DNA of 64,000 nucleotides, taken from contig CAWATG010000005.1 of NCBI GenBank assembly GCA_963785035.1, forward strand, positions 310,001 through 374,000, written 5' to 3'. The notes under the pieces are model-generated. The model was given only the letters and a program-made list of their open reading frames with translations. It did no database searches and was not told where the DNA came from. Numbering within the stretch: the stretch's first letter is position 1; every line of letters begins with the position of its first letter. A program made the translations under genes and the position numbers. This document shows positions 27,551 to 36,896 of the stretch, piece by piece. This DNA comes from CAWATG01 sp963785035 (GTDB taxonomy: Bacteria; Actinomycetota; Acidimicrobiia; IMCC26256; CAWATG01).

Positions 27551-29409
27551 AGACGTCCTTCCGGTCCCACGGTTCCGGTTCCCGCTTCGGCACTCTCGGC
27601 TGAGGCCGAGATCTGACCGTCAACGAGGGCTCTCGCGAACTTGACAAGAAACTCCTCGGTACGCCGCTGCGACTTGGATACCTGGGCCTTCGCGTCGGCG
27701 CTGCCCTTGGCCTCGGCCGATCGGGAGCCCAATGCCGCTGACCCGTTGGGCTTGGCCGCCGGTAGGTTCTCACCAACGGAGGCACCATCGAGCACCAACA
27801 GATTGATCCGCTCGTACCGAGTGCCCTCATCGTCCTTCACCGGCCAGTACCAGTAGAGGTTGGTCCAATCGGACTTGAGCTTGGTGTTCGTGTAGCTCAG
27901 TACATGGCCGATGACACCGCCGCCGAGCTTCACGGACCTCGTGTTCCCAAGTTTGTAACCGTGGAACTGGTAACAGGCTTCGATGCCATAGGTGGAGAAC
28001 GAGTTGAGGTCCGACGTCTTGATCACATCCGCGATGATCGCGGAGGACGACACCAGCTTCGGCGTCCCGACACCACTCATCTCGTATACCCAGCGGGTCC
28101 ACTTTGCATCGTTGCCGAAAAAGCGGCTTGCCCACGGGTACGACGACTGGGCATATCGGCCCCACCCGTCGGGCCTGCTGGGATTCTTGGTGAATGCCTC
28201 GAGCTTGGGAGCGCCGAGGTCGCTCGCAACCAGGTCATAGGAGCGAAACCCGGCATTCGCCGTTGCGAGCAGCAGCCCAGCAACCAGCACAACCGTCAGG
28301 GCAAGCCTGGCGCGCGGCACGGCTTGGACAAGCGTGCTTGCAGGCCGGCCCCGGCCGCGCGTGCCGCTTCGATCATCTCCCGTCCATGGCAACTGAACGG
28401 CTCGGAACTTGAGCCGAAACGCCTTCATCAGGAGCAGCATCACGCCAGTACCCAGGTTGAAGGTGACGAGCCCAAGGAACGGATGGAAACCGTTGATCGC
28501 CACACCTTCGCCCCAAAGATTGCCCACGAGGAAGATGACCAGGATCCGGAGCACGTTGAAGCCCCAAATTGCGACGAGACCGGTGGCAAACCAGGCAACT
28601 TTGTTCCACAGCTTCCCGAGCACCAGCGGCGCAAGTGCGCACGCCATGATCAGGAAGCCCACCACGCTGTTCACGCCTGAGCACGACGAGGCCACGCTGA
28701 CCACGAATCGCTCGGGTCCCGAACCGACGTCGAACAGCGCGCCGGTGCCGCCCGCCTGCGGGGCAGCGATATCGAACACACGCAACCCGGCGCGAATGCC
28801 GACCAAGGTCAAGTCGGTGAGCGGCCCGAGATAGCTCAGCAATAACCAGCGATATGGCACCGGGAAGGCGAGCACGAGAAACAAGACGGCGAACTTGAGT
28901 CGCCATAGGGTGCGCACACCGAAGACCAACGCAATCGACCCGGCCACGAACAGCGGAAACGACATCAGATCGATGCGCCAAACCCAGAACATCGTCGAGA
29001 GCCGTTCGGGCAACAAAAGGTTGATCGCCAATGCGGCCACAATGAACGGGAGGCCCACGATGTAGTCGAGACTGCGATCGTGAATCGCGGGCTCGGCGCG
29101 CACGGGCCTCGCGTGGAGCACGGCGATACCAACGGCAAGGATGGGTACCAGCCCGAGGTATGCAAGCGGGCTGTCGTACTTGAGGCTGCGCATCAAGGTG
29201 CGCAACGAGTACTGATAGGCCACCACAATCGTGAGCATGGTGATGCCGATGCGCACGACAGCCACGCCGGCCGTGCTCGCGAAGTACGAGCGTAGGAGGC
29301 TGCCTGTTGCGGCTCTCCCTCGTGGCCGCGGAGTGCGGCGACGAGGGAGAGCCTGTCCAACAGGTCCGGGCGATAGAACTGGACGATCGAGCGTGTCTAT
29401 GACACTCAT
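27547..29409 (-). CDS. exosortase with C-terminal EpsI-like domain
   Basis: The protein has 620 residues. About eight membrane segments fill residues 45-335. The exosortase triad is clear: Cys243 in VASSCSGVNS, Arg288 in NVLRILVI and His309 in GFHPFLGLV. A soluble exterior domain follows (about 370-540), with WTRWVYEMSG, GIEACYQFHGYKLGN and NLYWYWPV, resembling the EpsI domain often fused to exosortases. The Ala/Glu-rich tail is unstructured. Exosortases cleave PEP-CTERM-type tails at the outer face of the membrane. Candidate substrates lie on both sides (14798, 29476, 30329). The enzyme subtype was not determined. Confidence 0.93.
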   Translation of the reverse strand: MSVIDTLDRPVLSPGPVGQALPRRRTPRPRGRAATGSLLRSYFASTAGVAVVRIGITMLTIVVAYQYSLRTLMRSLKYDSPLAYLGLVPILAVGIAVLHARPVRAEPAIHDRSLDYIVGLPFIVAALAINLLLPERLSTMFWVWRIDLMSFPLFVAGSIALVFGVRTLWRLKFAVLFLVLAFPVPYRWLLLSYLGPLTDLTLVGIRAGLRVFDIAAPQAGGTGALFDVGSGPERFVVSVASSCSGVNSVVGFLIMACALAPLVLGKLWNKVAWFATGLVAIWGFNVLRILVIFLVGNLWGEGVAINGFHPFLGLVTFNLGTGVMLLLMKAFRLKFRAVQLPWTGDDRSGTRGRGRPASTLVQAVPRARLALTVVLVAGLLLATANAGFRSYDLVASDLGAPKLEAFTKNPSRPDGWGRYAQSSYPWASRFFGNDAKWTRWVYEMSGVGTPKLVSSSAIIADVIKTSDLNSFSTYGIEACYQFHGYKLGNTRSVKLGGGVIGHVLSYTNTKLKSDWTNLYWYWPVKDDEGTRYERINLLVLDGASVGENLPAAKPNGSAALGSRSAEAKGSADAKAQVSKSQRRTEEFLVKFARALVDGQISASAESAEAGTGTVGPEGRL

Positions 29410-29475
29410 TGATGGATCCTCAGTGACAGACGCTCATGGACGAGACCTGCTCGCACGTGAGTAGGTCTGGATGGA

Positions 29476-30084
29476 TCAAGCCGGCGAGCTGAGTCCCCGA
29501 CGCTTACGCCACGCCACCGCACCAAGAGCAGCGCCTGCGAGGACGACTCCTGAAAGGGGCAACAACACCGAACTCGCGACTTCAGGCACGTCGGGCGGGG
29601 TTCCCAATACGCATCGGAAGATGCTGGTGTCGGCGAACCTGCCTGAGCCGTTTGTCTTCTCGTGCACCACGCGGCCGCAGATCTTGGCGGTGGGAATGGC
29701 GTTGAGCTTGACCGTGAAGCTGAATTTACTGCCACCAGGGACCGCCGTGAAGGCTGCCGCGTCGTTGTAATAGTTCACGTACGGCTCCAGCAGGCCCAGC
29801 TTATTGTCGTTGTTCTTATCGACAAATGCGCAGTCCCGTACGCCATATGTTCCTGCCGCACGAGTGGAAACAATCGTTACCGTCAGCGTCGCAACACCGT
29901 TCTGGTCTGTACGCACAACCTGTCGTGTCGGGACTTTCGCCGATGCATGCGCAAGGAGGACCGCTTGGCAACCCAACCAAGACCCATTGCCGGTCTTTGC
30001 CAAGGCAGGACTTGGAAGGAGCGTCGCGACCCCGGCACCCATGACACATCCGGTGACGACAAGTCGGCGAGCCCACGTCAACAT
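29476..30084 (-). CDS. exported protein with exosortase-type C-terminal sorting tail
   Basis: The protein has 202 residues: a signal peptide (ending near SPALAKT), an exterior domain with four Cys residues, and a tripartite tail from residue 166. The tail consists of VPEVASS, a hydrophobic stretch (VLLPLSGVVLAGAALGA) and a basic end (WRKRRG). The exterior domain contains DCAFVDKNNDNKLGLLEPYV, an acidic loop of the kind that can bind calcium. A related loop (DCSFADLDGDARLDANE) occurs in the protein encoded at 30329, so the two are paralogues. The gene lies immediately before the exosortase gene in transcription order and is its most likely substrate. Confidence 0.82.
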   Translation of the reverse strand: MLTWARRLVVTGCVMGAGVATLLPSPALAKTGNGSWLGCQAVLLAHASAKVPTRQVVRTDQNGVATLTVTIVSTRAAGTYGVRDCAFVDKNNDNKLGLLEPYVNYYNDAAAFTAVPGGSKFSFTVKLNAIPTAKICGRVVHEKTNGSGRFADTSIFRCVLGTPPDVPEVASSVLLPLSGVVLAGAALGAVAWRKRRGLSSPA

Positions 30085-30328
30085 GGCAATCCCCTAGCTA
30101 CGTGAAGATCCAACATGGCCATTTTCCTATCTCCTCGAATGTTCCCGGTTTCGTTGATCTTGAGATCAAGATCACCCGGGCCACGATGACCTGCGCCGAC
30201 TTTCCATGCAACGCATGGCGCAGGGTTCCAACGGGAATTCGTCGCCGCGAAAGACTCCCGTCGCCGACTGTCTACGTGTGGGTTTCATAAGCAGGTCCGC
30301 TCAGCAAACGGGCGAGAGCAAACAACGA

Positions 30329-31386
30329 TCAACGTGTCGGACCGACATCACCACCGCGCCCGCGCTTCCGACGCTTTCGCCACGCTGCAGACCCGATGGC
30401 AACACCGACGACAGCGGCTCCTGAAAGGGGCAAGAGCACCGCGCTAGCGCTCTCGGGAACAACGGGGGGTGGATTCACCGTGCAGACAAGCTTGCTTCGC
30501 TCGAGGTAGAACCGCCCAGTACGCGCGCGACGCGCATCGAACGGCCACAGATCCGAGACGTCGGGGCGGCGTCGAGCGTGACCTGAAACGTAAAACGACT
30601 GCCGCCCTCGGCCGCCGCGAAGACTGCTCCTTCGTTGCGATAGCTCACAACGGTCTCGTTCGCGTCCAACCGAGCATCGCCGTCGAGATCAGCGAAGGAG
30701 CAGTCATGCAGGAGGTTCGAAGCCGCCGCGCGCTTGGACAGAACCGTGATTTGCATTGAAACGACGCCGCCAGGTCCATCGGAACGAGTGACCTGTCGTG
30801 TCATCCTTCCAGGCGGCGACGAATGCAGAAGGATTCGACAACCCAGGCTTGCCACGTGAGCAATCTGGTGAGTCGGTCCCGCCAGCGTGATGTCGCGGGG
30901 CAATTCCACGCCTGCGCCGGGCCCCGCATCCGCATCGGGCCCCGCATCCGCATCGGGCCCCGCATCCGCATCTGCTTCGGGCCCGTGACCAGAGTTCCCG
31001 GCGCCGCCAGCTTCACGCTCGGAGCTCACACCGGCGACGTCGACTATGGGACTCTTCTGGGACGACGCGCTCGCCTGCCCCGGTCGCGCACGGGCTGCAA
31101 TGTCGACCGGCAATGGTGCGATGGTGGTAGTCGACGCCCCAACCGAGGCGATGTCCGGCACCGGTTTCGCTGTCGTCGCTGTCGTCGATGTTGTTGGCGT
31201 TGCCCGTTGCGCCGAGGTCAGCCTGGTTGAGGAGGTCGAATCGAGGTTGAGTAATGCGAGCGTTGCCGCAACCGCTCCGAGCGAACTCACAACCACCACA
31301 ACTCGCCGCGTCCAGATCACAAGAGCTCCTCTGACGCGCACGGCAGCTGCAGAGCTCGCCGCACACGACTCATCGTTGCAGTCCAT
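30329..31386 (-). CDS. exported protein with exosortase-type tail, paralogue of 29476 product (frameshifted)
   Basis: The main frame from 31386 ends early near 30475. It encodes an N-terminal membrane segment (VVVVVSSLGAVAATLALL), a Thr/Ala-rich linker with three DADAGP repeats, and a Cys-containing domain (DCSFADLDGDARLDANE). A shift near 30520 to the next frame gives LVCTVNPPP, then VPESASAVLLPLSGAAVVG and a basic end (WRKRRKR), with a stop at 30329. This restores a tail nearly identical to that of the 29476 product. The corrected length is about 351 residues. A GTG start (VIWTRRVVVV) about 23 codons downstream is also plausible. The frameshift removes the sorting tail as the sequence stands. 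Confidence 0.75.
30919..30972. repeat. three perfect 18-bp tandem repeats
   Basis: The unit GGGCCCCGCATCCGCATC occurs three times without interruption. It is in frame and encodes Asp-Ala-Asp-Ala-Gly-Pro on the minus strand, within the linker of the exported protein encoded at 30329-31386. Copy number may vary between strains. Confidence 0.85.
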
Positions 31387-31390
31387 CGCC

Positions 31391-31424
31391 GGGTCCAGGG
31401 TCCAGCACCAGGTCCAGGGTCCAG
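31391..31424. repeat. short direct repeats of GGTCCAG
   Basis: Four copies of GGTCCAG occur as two adjacent pairs separated by five bases. They lie in the 155-base gap upstream of the sorted-protein gene and downstream of the NlpC/P60 gene. They could mark a regulatory site or simple slippage; no other feature is evident there. Confidence 0.5.
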
Positions 31425-31541
31425 CCGCCCAGGTTGGCGCGCTCCAACCCGACTACAACAACGTGGCATGCGCAGTTAGACGAGAGTTCTTCGATGCATC
31501 ATGTTTTCGTTGCTTCCTGTCAATGTGTAGCCATCGCGCCG

Positions 31542-32607
31542 CTACCCAAACTGGCGAGCAACGTCGGCGGAACTCGGCGGCTGCGGCCGCGCGGCACCAG
31601 CGAGACTCGTCCGGAAAATGGACGAGATCTTGACCTGCTCACCGGTTCTCGGAGCGTTGACCATGCGCCCGCCGCCGATATACATACCCACGTGATGGAG
31701 GTCGTCGTAGAACAGCACGAGGTCGCCCGGACGAAGCGCGTCGATCGCCACCTTCGGAAACCTTGCGTACTGCGCGGCCGCATAGTGCGGCATGACGACG
31801 CCCGCTGTCTTCCACGCCATCATCGTCAGGCCGGAACAGTCGAAAGAATCCGGACCTGCCGCCGCGTAAACGTATGGCTTGCCAACCTGGTCCAGCGCAT
31901 ATCGCACCGCCTGTGCTGCCTCGGCAGTCGGAGGCGTTAAGTCGTCGGCGTGGTACGTGCGAGCGGAAGCGTCAACCAGACTGGCCCGTTCTGCGTCATC
32001 GGATCGCTGCTGAATGAGGGCCGCCAGATCTGCCTTGGTCCCCATGAATATCGACCGAAGCAGCGTGTCGGCCTGCTCCACCTGACCACGAGCGACAACG
32101 ATCTCGGCTGCCCGGTCCTCGATCTGCTGCCTGGCCGCCACGACGGTGGCATGCGCACGGACGAGCATCGCCTGTATGCGCTCGATCTCCCGCGCCCGCG
32201 CTCGATCATGATCGACAAGCGCCGTGCCGTATCGAATCATCACGGCAGTGTCGGGATCCTCAATATCCGAACGCTCTGCGATCTGGGTGTGCCCCGCGCT
32301 TGTAGAGCACCGCCGCCCTATCGTCGGCATCGCGCTGCAGAGCGCGAAGCCTCGTCCCCTGCTTGGCGATGCGTGCCTCGTACTCAACGACTCGTGCCTG
32401 AGCATCGTCACGTTCGATCACCGCAGCGTTGTAGCGTTCGGTGAGTTGCTCGACCACAGTGGCGTTGTTCTCCATCTGCGTCTGGAGCGCAGTCGCTTCG
32501 GCGATCAGGTCATCGATCGGCGCAGCGTCGGCGCCATGCCATGGAACGCCAATGAAACCGAGGGTGGCGACGAGGCACACCCATCGGCGCGGCGACAGCC
32601 CAATCAA
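31542..32607 (-). CDS. exported NlpC/P60 peptidoglycan hydrolase with coiled coil (frameshifted)
   Basis: The N-terminal frame starts with TTG at 32607, overlapping the upstream stop by four bases. It encodes a signal peptide (WVCLVATLGFIGVPWHGADA) and a coiled coil. A shift near 32300 leads to the second frame with more coiled coil (DRARAREIERIQAMLVRA) and a C-terminal NlpC/P60 domain. Catalytic residues are visible: Cys in DSFDCSGLTM, His in LHHVGMYIGGG. The corrected length is about 354 residues, as in RipA- and CwlO-type hydrolases that cleave peptide cross-links in the wall. Within the island it may open the wall for surface proteins or for growth. Confidence 0.82.
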
Positions 32608-33905
32608 TAGTTCGCTGGGAACGCGCGGCTGAGTTGATGGAAGAACGGGAGCATCAGCACGATCAGCAGTATCCAACCCAGGCCGAAGGAACGGCGCGGT
32701 GATGCGCCACGCGTAAATCGATAGAGGCCCACGTATCCCGCGACCAGCACGAAGCCCCAGAACAACAGGGGAATCCACACGCCATCCTCACCGAACCAGG
32801 CCGGTACCTCGGAGGCGATCTTGGCACTGCGAGGACCCGGATCTTCTGAGGCGGTTGCAGGAACTTGGTCATCGTCAAGCGTCGCCCAGACGACGTACTG
32901 CTGCTTCACACTGTATTTCGGATGCGCCGATGTGAGAGTCAGGCGATCATCGCTCCGATCGGTGAACATGTGGTGGTCACCGGAGCCCACCACCGTCTGT
33001 CCACGTACCCTGTAAACGAATGTTCCTTGCAATGTCGTGACCTCGATGCGGTCACCGTTGGTCAGTTGGTCGATCTGAGCAAAGGCCGCGCCCGCCCCAA
33101 CGCGATGAGCGGCAATGACGGAGTTACCGGGTTGACCGGGGAGCGGGGTCGACGCGAAATGTCCTGGGCCCTTGCGCAACGATGAGCCCGCCGTACCCTC
33201 GACGACAACTTGATCCAGGCCAATCTTCTTGATCATGAGACGCGCCATGGGAGTGCCACTCTCCACAGCCGCCGGAATTGGCGTGGCCGCGGGGTCCTTC
33301 ACGCCCCCGGCCGGAGCAACCGGAGCGTTCTTCGCTGCTGCATTTTTGGCTGTTGAAAGCCGCGCGGCGAACTCCCGCCGGGCGTCGCTCTGCGAACCAG
33401 ATGCACCGAGGCCGGGGACCGTGACCTGAAAGAGAACGAAGAGGAGAGCGATAACGATGACATCGCGAACGACAAGACCGACGTTCCCCCAGTCAATTCG
33501 TTTGCGCGTGTGACCTGACGACCTCTGCCGTGTCGCTGGAATCGCGGCAGGGGCCGGCGCTGTTTCCGGCGGTGGCGGCACAGACTGGGTCCGGACCGGG
33601 TCCTCGGGCGGTGGAGGCGGAGTAACCAGAACCTCGGCCGGGGCGGGCGAAGAGACGCGGGCCCCGTGCGGCGGTGCCTGGGGGGCTCGGCGCTCAACGG
33701 GTGGGGTAACTCGTTGTCTTGAGACCCGACCCGCATCGTGCGTGAAGATCGGCAACGACTCGGTGGGAACCGAACCGTCACCGCGGATCTCGGCCAGCAG
33801 CAAGGCGACCGACTGTTCGGCGCGACGAAGCACCTCGTCCGGCCCAGAAGGCTCCGTGGTGGTGTCGGCGGGGAATGGCTGTGATGCGTGCGAGGTCACT
33901 GTCAC
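32604..33905 (-). CDS. sortase-like membrane protein lacking the catalytic Cys, with cytoplasmic extension
   Basis: The protein has 433 residues. A cytoplasmic N terminus of about 135 residues, rich in Pro and Ala, precedes a membrane segment (about 139-162). The sortase-like domain keeps the fold signatures RKGPGHFASTPLPGQPGNS and His267 (IAAHRVG). The Cys position is Ala327 (LTLTSAHPKYS) and the Arg position reads Gln336 (VKQQYVV). Two C-terminal membrane segments follow. The same domain order occurs in the 15718 product. It is the first gene of the island, and its stop overlaps the NlpC/P60 start. Enzymatic activity as a sortase is unlikely; a structural or substrate-binding role is inferred. 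Confidence 0.85.
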   Translation of the reverse strand: MTVTSHASQPFPADTTTEPSGPDEVLRRAEQSVALLLAEIRGDGSVPTESLPIFTHDAGRVSRQRVTPPVERRAPQAPPHGARVSSPAPAEVLVTPPPPPEDPVRTQSVPPPPETAPAPAAIPATRQRSSGHTRKRIDWGNVGLVVRDVIVIALLFVLFQVTVPGLGASGSQSDARREFAARLSTAKNAAAKNAPVAPAGGVKDPAATPIPAAVESGTPMARLMIKKIGLDQVVVEGTAGSSLRKGPGHFASTPLPGQPGNSVIAAHRVGAGAAFAQIDQLTNGDRIEVTTLQGTFVYRVRGQTVVGSGDHHMFTDRSDDRLTLTSAHPKYSVKQQYVVWATLDDDQVPATASEDPGPRSAKIASEVPAWFGEDGVWIPLLFWGFVLVAGYVGLYRFTRGASPRRSFGLGWILLIVLMLPFFHQLSRAFPANY

Positions 33906-34454
33906 TGCGGCGGCACGGTAGGCGCTCCCGGTGAACGACCCTACAGGCCATCACGAACGTAAAGGAAACGCAACATGAATTTCCGGTTCTGACAGTCTTC
34001 TCTTTCCCTCAAGTAACGACAAGATGACGAGCGGGATACCAGCACCCGAACTCATCATGTCGATGGCCGTCCTGCCTTGACCTCCAGCAGCGACCGCGTG
34101 ATTGTGAACGCAACATCGCGCCGGAGCAGCAGCGGAAGGGCTGGCGTCAGTGCTCGTGAACCTCATGTTCGTTACCCAAAGGGCCGCGCGCCCATGCAGC
34201 CCGTCGCGCGGAGCGACAAGCGGCCCCGGTAGCGAACCTCACGACCTGGCGGTCCTTTCCGCTGCGCCCGGCGCACAAGCTTGCAGCAACCGTCGCCGTC
34301 ACGATGACCGACCAGGACGCCGGAGACGGCGGAATCGCGACACTCGTACGCAACGAGATCGACGATCCCATCACGACCAGTCCCGACGGTCGCGCCGCAG
34401 GCGTGGAAGCGGGACCGCGCGACCAACCGGCAGCGGCTCTCCTGGCATCTCCGA
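33906..34454. other. intergenic region with divergent promoters expected; no convincing gene
   Basis: These 549 bases separate the start of the island (minus strand) from the GT39-like gene (plus strand). I see no recognisable gene or RNA. A frame from the ATG at 34304 has coding-like composition (MTDQDAGDGGIATLVRNE). The GT39-like frame is also open back to 34308 without a start codon. The true start of that gene may therefore lie in this region if another frameshift is present. Confidence 0.4.
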
Positions 34455-36171
34455 ATGCCGAAACTGCGTCGACCCCACATGACGGAGGGACGCGTCGTCT
34501 TCCTTCTCGCCCTCGTCGCATATCTCGTAGTCGGCGTACGCCTCGCTTTTTTCGCCGACGTCATACACGGGGATGCTCTGTCGCGTGTCGGGAATGCCTA
34601 CTACACGCTGTTCAGCCGGGATCCGCACCTCGCTGCGGTCGGCTTCGTCTGGAATCCGCTCCCATCGTTGGTTCTGATTCCCTTCCTGCCGCTCAAGTTC
34701 TTGTGGCCCGACCTCACGCGCATCGGATTCATCGGGAACATCGAATCTGCAGTGTTCATGGCCGCTGCTGTCGCCGTGCTTCGCGGGTGCCTTACCGACA
34801 TGCGCGTGCGACGCGACACACGGCTCGTGATCACGGTGCTGTTCGCGGTACACCCACTGATCCTGGTGCACGGTGGCTACGGAACCACCGAGGGCATGTT
34901 CGTCTTCTTCCTCCTCCTCGCGTGCCGGTACCTGATGCGCTGGTTCGACGACGACTCGCTCGGCGGCCTCATCGGCGCGGGCTTCGCGCTCGGCGCCGCG
35001 TACATGACCCGCTACGAGGCTGTCGGCGCCGGGTTCGCGGCGGTGGCGGTGGTCGCTGTGGTCGCGTACCGGCGCGCGCTCGGGGCACGGAAGCAACGCC
35101 GGCGAATTGCGTTCGCAGAAACGTGCGTCGTCGCGATCCCGTTCGGGTTCTCGATGGCCGCCTGGGCCGGTACCTCCTGGTTGATCGTCGGATCACCATT
35201 TGCGACCCTGACCTCGCAATACGGCGCCTCGAGCCAGATCAAATATGGGCAGGAAGGCTTGGTGGCCGCCTACGGCGGCGACAATCTTGCAACGCGTGCC
35301 GAGCTCGTGATCCGACAGCTCTTCGCCCTGGAACCCTTCGTGTTCCTCGTCGTTGTGATCGCCGTCCTGCTCGCCTGGCGGCGCGGCGACAGCAGGATTT
35401 GGGCGATCCTGACACCGCTGGGCGGCACGGCCGGATTCATGTTCCTCTCGCTCAGCAGCGGGCGCCTGTTCCCGTTCCTTCGCTATTCGATCGCAGTCAT
35501 TCCGCTCACCGCACTCCTCGTTGGATATCTCTTCTCGGCTCCGCTCCGAAAGGGTCGTGCGACCGCGGAGCAAAACGCCGCATCGGATCCGGCCCAAGCA
35601 CTGCTGTACGCGCTGCCGCTCTTCCTCTCGATCGTTGTGCTCGGCACGGGCCTCTTCGGCGCCGTCCACGGCATCACCCACGGTCTAGGAACTGAGGAGG
35701 CCGCGCCGCTCCGCGCGCTGATTTCGACCCGCAACCCGTCAAACAACGAGCTTTGGGGCCCTGGATACTTCCAACACGATCGAGCCGTTGCTCGCTACCT
35801 CGACTCGCTCGACCTTCCCGACGGTGCGGTCCTCAGCGATGTGGCATTTTCCTACGCAATCGTTCTCACGTCGGAAAACCCAAGACAGTTTGTCGTGACC
35901 TCTGACCTGGACTTCGATCAGGCTGTTGCCGATCCAGTGCAATTTCGTGTCGGCTATGTCCTCGTGCCGTCACCCCGAATGCGCCCCGTGGGACGCGTTC
36001 AATCTCGGTGCGCCGACCTTTTACGGAAACGGTGACGGGATCGCGACACTCGTGAAGGAATGGCCAGAGGCAACACACCGGTGGCGTCTCTATCGCATGA
36101 ACCCTGATGGCCCCGCCGACCCCGACGTTCCGGCCGACCCCAATGGCCCAGCCGACCCCAACGGCTCATAG
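34455..36171 (+). CDS. GT39-like polytopic glycosyltransferase (frameshifted near 3' end)
   Basis: The protein has about ten membrane segments. The first loop contains FFADVIHGDALSRVGNAYY, the position where GT39/ArnT-type enzymes carry their catalytic acid. Such enzymes use polyprenyl-phosphate sugars at the outer membrane face. The frame stops at 36035, but the family-typical end (APWDAFNLGAPTFYG, WRLYRM) lies in the next frame and finishes at 36171 after a shift near 35975. The corrected length is about 571 residues. The end carries short PADPNG repeats. The start at 34455 lacks a good ribosome-binding site. It is followed by methyltransferase and GT2 genes, suggesting a glycan or lipid-sugar locus. 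Confidence 0.75.
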
Positions 36172-36196
36172 GCGACTGTATTTCGAAGGAGCGCTG

Positions 36197-36890
36197 ATGC
36201 GACGCGAAATCTCCAATCCGATCCGGAAGTTCATCGACGAGGCGCTTCCGCCTCTGTTGCGCGACAGCCGCCCGTTCAACTACCCGATGTTCTGGTATTG
36301 GTTCGAGGGCAAACATGTCGACGAAGCAATGCGGTTCAAAGATTTCGCCTTCGACCTGAGTGACCGCGAATTCCGAGAGTTCTACGATCGCATTCAGTGC
36401 CGCGCCAGTCGCCGCCCAACGGACTGCAACGAGGCGAGCCTTGCCTGGGTACTGCAGCGGCTTGATCAGCGCGCAGGCATCGATGATCGACATCGGGTGC
36501 GGACGCGGCTATTGGCTCGATCGGTGCGCGGACCTCGATATCGAGCGGTTCGGCTATGACATGCACCTCCCGAGATCGAACGGACGCTTCCTCGGAGTGC
36601 AAGGTGACGTCGAACAGCTCCCATTTGCGAATAGCGCATTCGACATCGTGACGTGTTTCCATACGCTCGAGCACTGCCGCAAGCTTCCGGCTGCCATCGC
36701 CGAGCTGGAACGAATCACCGAGCGCCAGCTCTTCGTGATCGTGCCGAAGCAGCGGTACCAACACCACACGCCAGACCTACACCTGCAGTTCTTCTACTCG
36801 GCGCGCTACCTGCAGTCCCTCTTCTCGATCGCTCACTGCGAGAGCCAAGAGGTGGACGGCGACCTCGTGCTGATGGCCACGAAGCGTTAA
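36197..36890 (+). CDS. SAM-dependent methyltransferase, class I (frameshifted)
   Basis: The start at ATG 36197 follows AAGGAG at 36185-36190. The N-terminal frame encodes about 90 residues (RKFIDEALPPLLRDSRPFNY). A shift near 36470 leads to the catalytic frame with motif I MIDIGCGRGYW, an acidic residue in FGYDMHLP, FDIVTCFHTLEHC and a post-motif ELERITERQLFVIVPK. The corrected length is about 230 residues. This is a small-molecule or sugar methyltransferase fold; the substrate is unknown. It is convergent with the GT2 gene at 36897, with seven bases between them. Confidence 0.75.
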
Positions 36891-36896
36891 GGACCC

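Noticed and set aside
34304..34500. Separate small gene beginning at ATG 34304
   Set aside because: The composition is coding-like, but there is no domain and it may be a misframed N terminus of the GT39-like gene. It is noted in the intergenic entry only.
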